From the NCBI GenBank assembly GCA_007130675.1, contig SLSB01000126.1, positions 1 to 15,728 on the forward strand: a stretch of DNA of 15,728 nucleotides, written 5' to 3'. The position numbers and the translations under genes are program-made. Numbering within the stretch: position 1 is the first letter of the stretch; the number at the start of each line of letters is the position of its first letter. The notes under the pieces were generated by a model. That model ran no database searches. It was not told the DNA's origin and saw only the letters and a program-made list of their open reading frames with translations. The DNA comes from Candidatus Hydrogenedentota bacterium (GTDB lineage Bacteria > Hydrogenedentota > Hydrogenedentia > Hydrogenedentales > SLHB01). Of the stretch, positions 13,141 to 15,728 are shown in pieces.

Positions 13141-13431
13141 GTTCGGCACTAACACACGCCAACCTGTATACGAAGGTTTAACACGCTGCTTCGCGAAATG
13201 GGCAATGTGTGCCCTGCGCAAGGCAGCGCGACAGTGATAATCGGCGCGGCGAGACGCTCAGGATGCGTCCGGGCGCATAAAGTTGAATCAGCCAACGCAC
13301 CAGCAAGGACGGTTGGGTGATACGAGAGAGAACCAGTGAAAGCACACCATAGACACACGGCCGTGAACGCCGCAGCGAATGGCTTGGCCAATTCGCTGCG
13401 GGCGGTTCTGTGATTTGTAGAGAGGTTGTGT
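13141..13431 (+). other. Long structured rpsG-fusA intergenic region
   Basis: This 291-nt gap has no credible gene. It contains small hairpins AACCT (13161-13165) / AGGTT (13174-13178) and GGGCA-ATGTG-TGCCC (13200-13214), and a strong hairpin close to fusA that is listed separately. I found no convincing -35/-10 pair, so fusA is probably expressed from the upstream promoter. Confidence 0.5.
13370..13401 (+). promoter_or_regulatory. Strong leader hairpin upstream of fusA
   Basis: CCGCAGCGAAT (13370-13380) pairs perfectly with ATTCGCTGCGG (13391-13401). The interior GGC-TTG-GCC can extend the stem past one bulged A. The following GCGGTTCTGTG has no U-tract, so it is not a normal terminator. 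It ends 30 nt before the fusA start codon and about 20 nt before the GAGAGG ribosome binding site. It could be a processing site, an mRNA stabiliser or a protein-binding site. Confidence 0.55.
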
Positions 13432-15528
13432 ATGTCTAGGCGTTTTCCACTGGAAAAGACTCGTAACATCGGCATTGCCGCGCATATCGATGCGGGCAAG
13501 ACCACGGTGACCGAGCGTATCCTGTTCTTCTCGGGGCGGTTGCGTCAAATGGGCGAAGTGCATGACGGCACCACCGTAATGGATTATATGGCCCAGGAGC
13601 GCGAACGGGGCATTACCATCACATCGGCGGCCACGGCCTGTATGTGGAAAGACCACCGGATCAATATTATTGACACTCCGGGGCACGTGGATTTCACCGC
13701 CGAGGTCGAGCGCAGCTTGCGCGTGCTGGATGGCGCCGTCGCGGTCTTCTGCGCGGTGGCCGGCGTCCAGTCACAGTCCGAAACGGTCTGGCGCCAGGCA
13801 TTGCGGTATGGAGTCCCCCGGATAGCCTTCATAAACAAGATGGATCGTGTGGGGGCAGACTTCGACCGCGCGGTGGACAGCATGCGCGCGCGCCTGGGTG
13901 CGCGTCCCGTGCCCATCCAGATGCCTGTTGGCCATGAGGACGGCTTCCGCGGAATCGTCGACCTTGTTCGCATGCGCCAGATCAGCTGGCAAGGCGAAGG
14001 GTTCGATTGCACGCAGGTGTTTTCGGAGATTCCCGAAGAACTGCGGATGCGAGCCGAAGAGGCCCGACACGATCTCCTCGAGGTCGCAGCCGAAGCTGAC
14101 GAGCAGGTGATGGACAAGTATGTGCACGAGGAACCCGTCACCGAAGCCGAGCTTGTAGCCGCGCTCCGGAAGGGGGCCCTGGCCAACCAGTTTTGCCTGG
14201 TTCTGTGCGGTTCCGCGCTCAAGAACCGGGGAACACGCCTTCTACTGGATGCCGTGATCGACTACCTGCCTTCGCCCTCGGATGTGCCGTCGGTGAAGGG
14301 CCATCTTCCGGGCCGCGAGGACAAAGAAGTTGTGCGGCATCCGTCGGATGACGAGCCGTTCTCGGCCTTGGCGTTCAAGATTTTGACCGACCCGCATGTG
14401 GGCCGCCTGACGTTCTTGCGTGTGTATTCGGGTGTGGTCAAGTCGGGGCAGCAGGTGTTGAATACCCGCACCGGTCGCAAGGAGCGCCTCGGCAGGCTAC
14501 TCGAGATGCATGCCGATGAGCGCACCGACCTGAGCGAGCTTCGTGCTGGCGACATCGGGGCCGTGATAGGCGCCAAGAACACGACGACGGGCGACACGCT
14601 GTGCGACCCGGCCAAGCCGGTCGAGCTGCTGCGGGTAGTGTTCCCCGAGCCGGTGGTGCATGTGGCCATCGAGCCGCGCACCAAAGCGGACCAGGACAAG
14701 CTTTCTGACGCGCTGCAGAAGCTGGCCGATGAGGATCCGACGTTCCAGGTGCGCATGAATGAAGAGACGGCCCAGACCATCATCGCGGGGATGGGGGAGC
14801 TCCACTTGGAGATTCTCATCGACCGGATGAAGCGCGAGTTTAATGTTGCGGCCAATGTCGGCAAGCCGGTGGTGGCCTATCGCGAGAGTATTCGTGAACG
14901 GACCGAAACCAAGGTGCGTTTTGTCCGCCAAACGGGCGGGCGGGGCCAGTTCGCCGAAGTCGAGATGGCCTTCGAACCGGCCGATAAGGGCGCGCACTTC
15001 GTGTTCGAAAATGCGACGGTCGGAGGCAGTGTGCCCAAGGAATTCGTGCCGGCCGTCGAGAAGGGCGTGCGCGAGACGCTGGATACGGGCATCGTAGCGG
15101 GTTACCCCATAGTGGATGTCAAGGCGATTTTGCTGGACGGCGCCTTTCACGAGGTGGACTCGTCGGACTTGGCCTTCCAGACTGCCGGGGCGATTGCGGC
15201 GCGACAGGCCATTCCGAAAGGTCGGCCCGTCTTGCTCGAACCGGTGATGCGCATCGAGGTCTTGTGTCCGGACGAGTACACAGGCGAAGTAGTGATGGAT
15301 TTTAACGGGCGCCGTGGGCGCATAGAAGAGATGACCGTGGAAGAAAAGACTCGGAAGGTCCTGGCGTTTGTTCCGCTTGCGGAAATGTTTGGCTACGCCA
15401 ACGACATCCGGTCGCGCACCCAGGGTCGTGTGGCGCACAGTATGGAGTTTTCGCACTACGAAGAGGTGCCGGCAGATATCGCCAACAGGCTGATGGAGAA
15501 CACAGGCGGAACGTTCCGCTTTGAGTAG
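13432..15528 (+). CDS. fusA: Elongation factor G
   Basis: EF-G is the GTPase that drives ribosomal translocation and, with RRF, ribosome recycling. I start it at the ATG at 13432, which has GAGAGG 6 nt upstream and gives MSRRFPLEKTRNIGI; the in-frame TTG two codons earlier is less likely. The 698-residue length is typical. GTPase motifs are AHIDAGKT (17-24), RGITI (59-63), DTPGH (81-85), NKMD (135-138) and GSALK. Later segments include SDDEPFSALAFKI (domain II), GMGELHLEILIDRMKREF (domain III), GGRGQF with DSSDLAFQTAGAIAA (domain IV) and LAEMFGYANDIRS (domain V). Its place in the str operon supports the canonical translocase rather than an EF-G paralogue. tuf follows after 84 nt. Confidence 0.97.
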   Translation: MSRRFPLEKTRNIGIAAHIDAGKTTVTERILFFSGRLRQMGEVHDGTTVMDYMAQERERGITITSAATACMWKDHRINIIDTPGHVDFTAEVERSLRVLDGAVAVFCAVAGVQSQSETVWRQALRYGVPRIAFINKMDRVGADFDRAVDSMRARLGARPVPIQMPVGHEDGFRGIVDLVRMRQISWQGEGFDCTQVFSEIPEELRMRAEEARHDLLEVAAEADEQVMDKYVHEEPVTEAELVAALRKGALANQFCLVLCGSALKNRGTRLLLDAVIDYLPSPSDVPSVKGHLPGREDKEVVRHPSDDEPFSALAFKILTDPHVGRLTFLRVYSGVVKSGQQVLNTRTGRKERLGRLLEMHADERTDLSELRAGDIGAVIGAKNTTTGDTLCDPAKPVELLRVVFPEPVVHVAIEPRTKADQDKLSDALQKLADEDPTFQVRMNEETAQTIIAGMGELHLEILIDRMKREFNVAANVGKPVVAYRESIRERTETKVRFVRQTGGRGQFAEVEMAFEPADKGAHFVFENATVGGSVPKEFVPAVEKGVRETLDTGIVAGYPIVDVKAILLDGAFHEVDSSDLAFQTAGAIAARQAIPKGRPVLLEPVMRIEVLCPDEYTGEVVMDFNGRRGRIEEMTVEEKTRKVLAFVPLAEMFGYANDIRSRTQGRVAHSMEFSHYEEVPADIANRLMENTGGTFRFE

Positions 15529-15612
15529 ATACAAACCAGTTTGGTAGTAGACAAGAAGATGCATAAAGGCCCGAGAGGCCGGGCAGTTCCCGAGTAATCG
15601 AAGGAGAAAACC

Positions 15613-15728
15613 ATGGCCAAGCAGAAGTTTGAGCGGACGAAGCCGCACGTGAACATTGGAACGATTGGTCACGTGGATCACGGGAAGACCACGCTTACGA
15701 GCGGGATCACGAAGGTGCTTGCCGAGAC
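15613..15728 (+). CDS. tuf: Elongation factor Tu, partial (C-terminus beyond window end)
   Basis: EF-Tu carries aminoacyl-tRNA to the ribosomal A site. The 38 complete codons present give MAKQKFERTKPHVNIGTIGH and continue into the G1 (P-loop) motif GHVDHGKT, the unmistakable EF-Tu N-terminus. AAGGAG at 15601-15606, 6 nt before the ATG, is a strong ribosome binding site. The 84-nt gap after fusA contains a small hairpin, GGCC (15568-15571) with GGCC (15577-15580), and no evident promoter, so tuf is probably the last part of the rpsL-rpsG-fusA-tuf transcript. Whether a second tuf copy exists cannot be seen here. Confidence 0.97.
   Translation, partial: MAKQKFERTKPHVNIGTIGHVDHGKTTLTSGITKVLAE

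Noticed and set aside
13426..13431. TTG at 13426 as fusA start
   Set aside because: The ATG at 13432 has better spacing to GAGAGG and gives the usual EF-G N-terminus.

Overview
The window is a chromosomal segment of a GC-rich, diderm-type bacterium. Its right three quarters (about 3811-15728, + strand) is the core information-processing block rpoB-rpoC-rpsL-rpsG-fusA-tuf, with tuf cut by the window end. Its left quarter (1-3810) is accessory or intergenic in character. The prepilin-like protein with a C-terminal PGG-NVLFMDGHV motif, together with several short intergenic repeats that I remember from planctomycete, Lentisphaerae and Hydrogenedentes-type genomes, suggests a member of that broad assemblage. 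This placement is an inference from memory; the rpoB or fusA sequence would settle it.

Left part, all genes on the minus strand. A two-gene unit reads leftwards off the window: a 91-residue protein with a CxC...CxxC pattern (396-671), then a multi-pass membrane protein that is open to the window edge (1-334). Bases 672-1561 hold no credible gene. They contain a cluster of at least six unrelated short repeats and hairpins. Next comes a 419-residue prepilin-type protein (1562-2821). Its 330-nt leader carries a well-formed cobalamin riboswitch (aptamer about 2981-3136), and a consensus-like promoter (TTGACC-17 nt-TATACT) sits just upstream of it. No recognisable B12 uptake or synthesis gene accompanies it, so the riboswitch appears to control a lone pilin-like surface or secreted protein. 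This is the most interesting observation in the window.

Between the divergent riboswitch unit and rpoB (about 3190-3810) lie a CCCGAT hexanucleotide array (3345-3461) and two copies of a 34-nt imperfect repeat (3230-3263 and 3578-3611). A strong promoter (TTGACA-17-TATGTT, 3811-3839) then starts rpoBC. The usual upstream neighbours rplKAJL are absent.

Right part. rpoB and rpoC (TTG start, 3-nt gap) encode the beta and beta' subunits of RNA polymerase. A second promoter (TTGACA-17-TAAACT, 11998-12026) shares the 12-mer CTTGACATGCCG with the rpoB promoter and drives rpsL (TTG start), rpsG, fusA and tuf. These encode ribosomal proteins S12 and S7, elongation factor G and elongation factor Tu. 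Hairpins lie in the rpsL-rpsG and rpsG-fusA gaps. Notable details are a 16-residue insertion in S12 and non-consensus residues in the RpoB rifampicin pocket.
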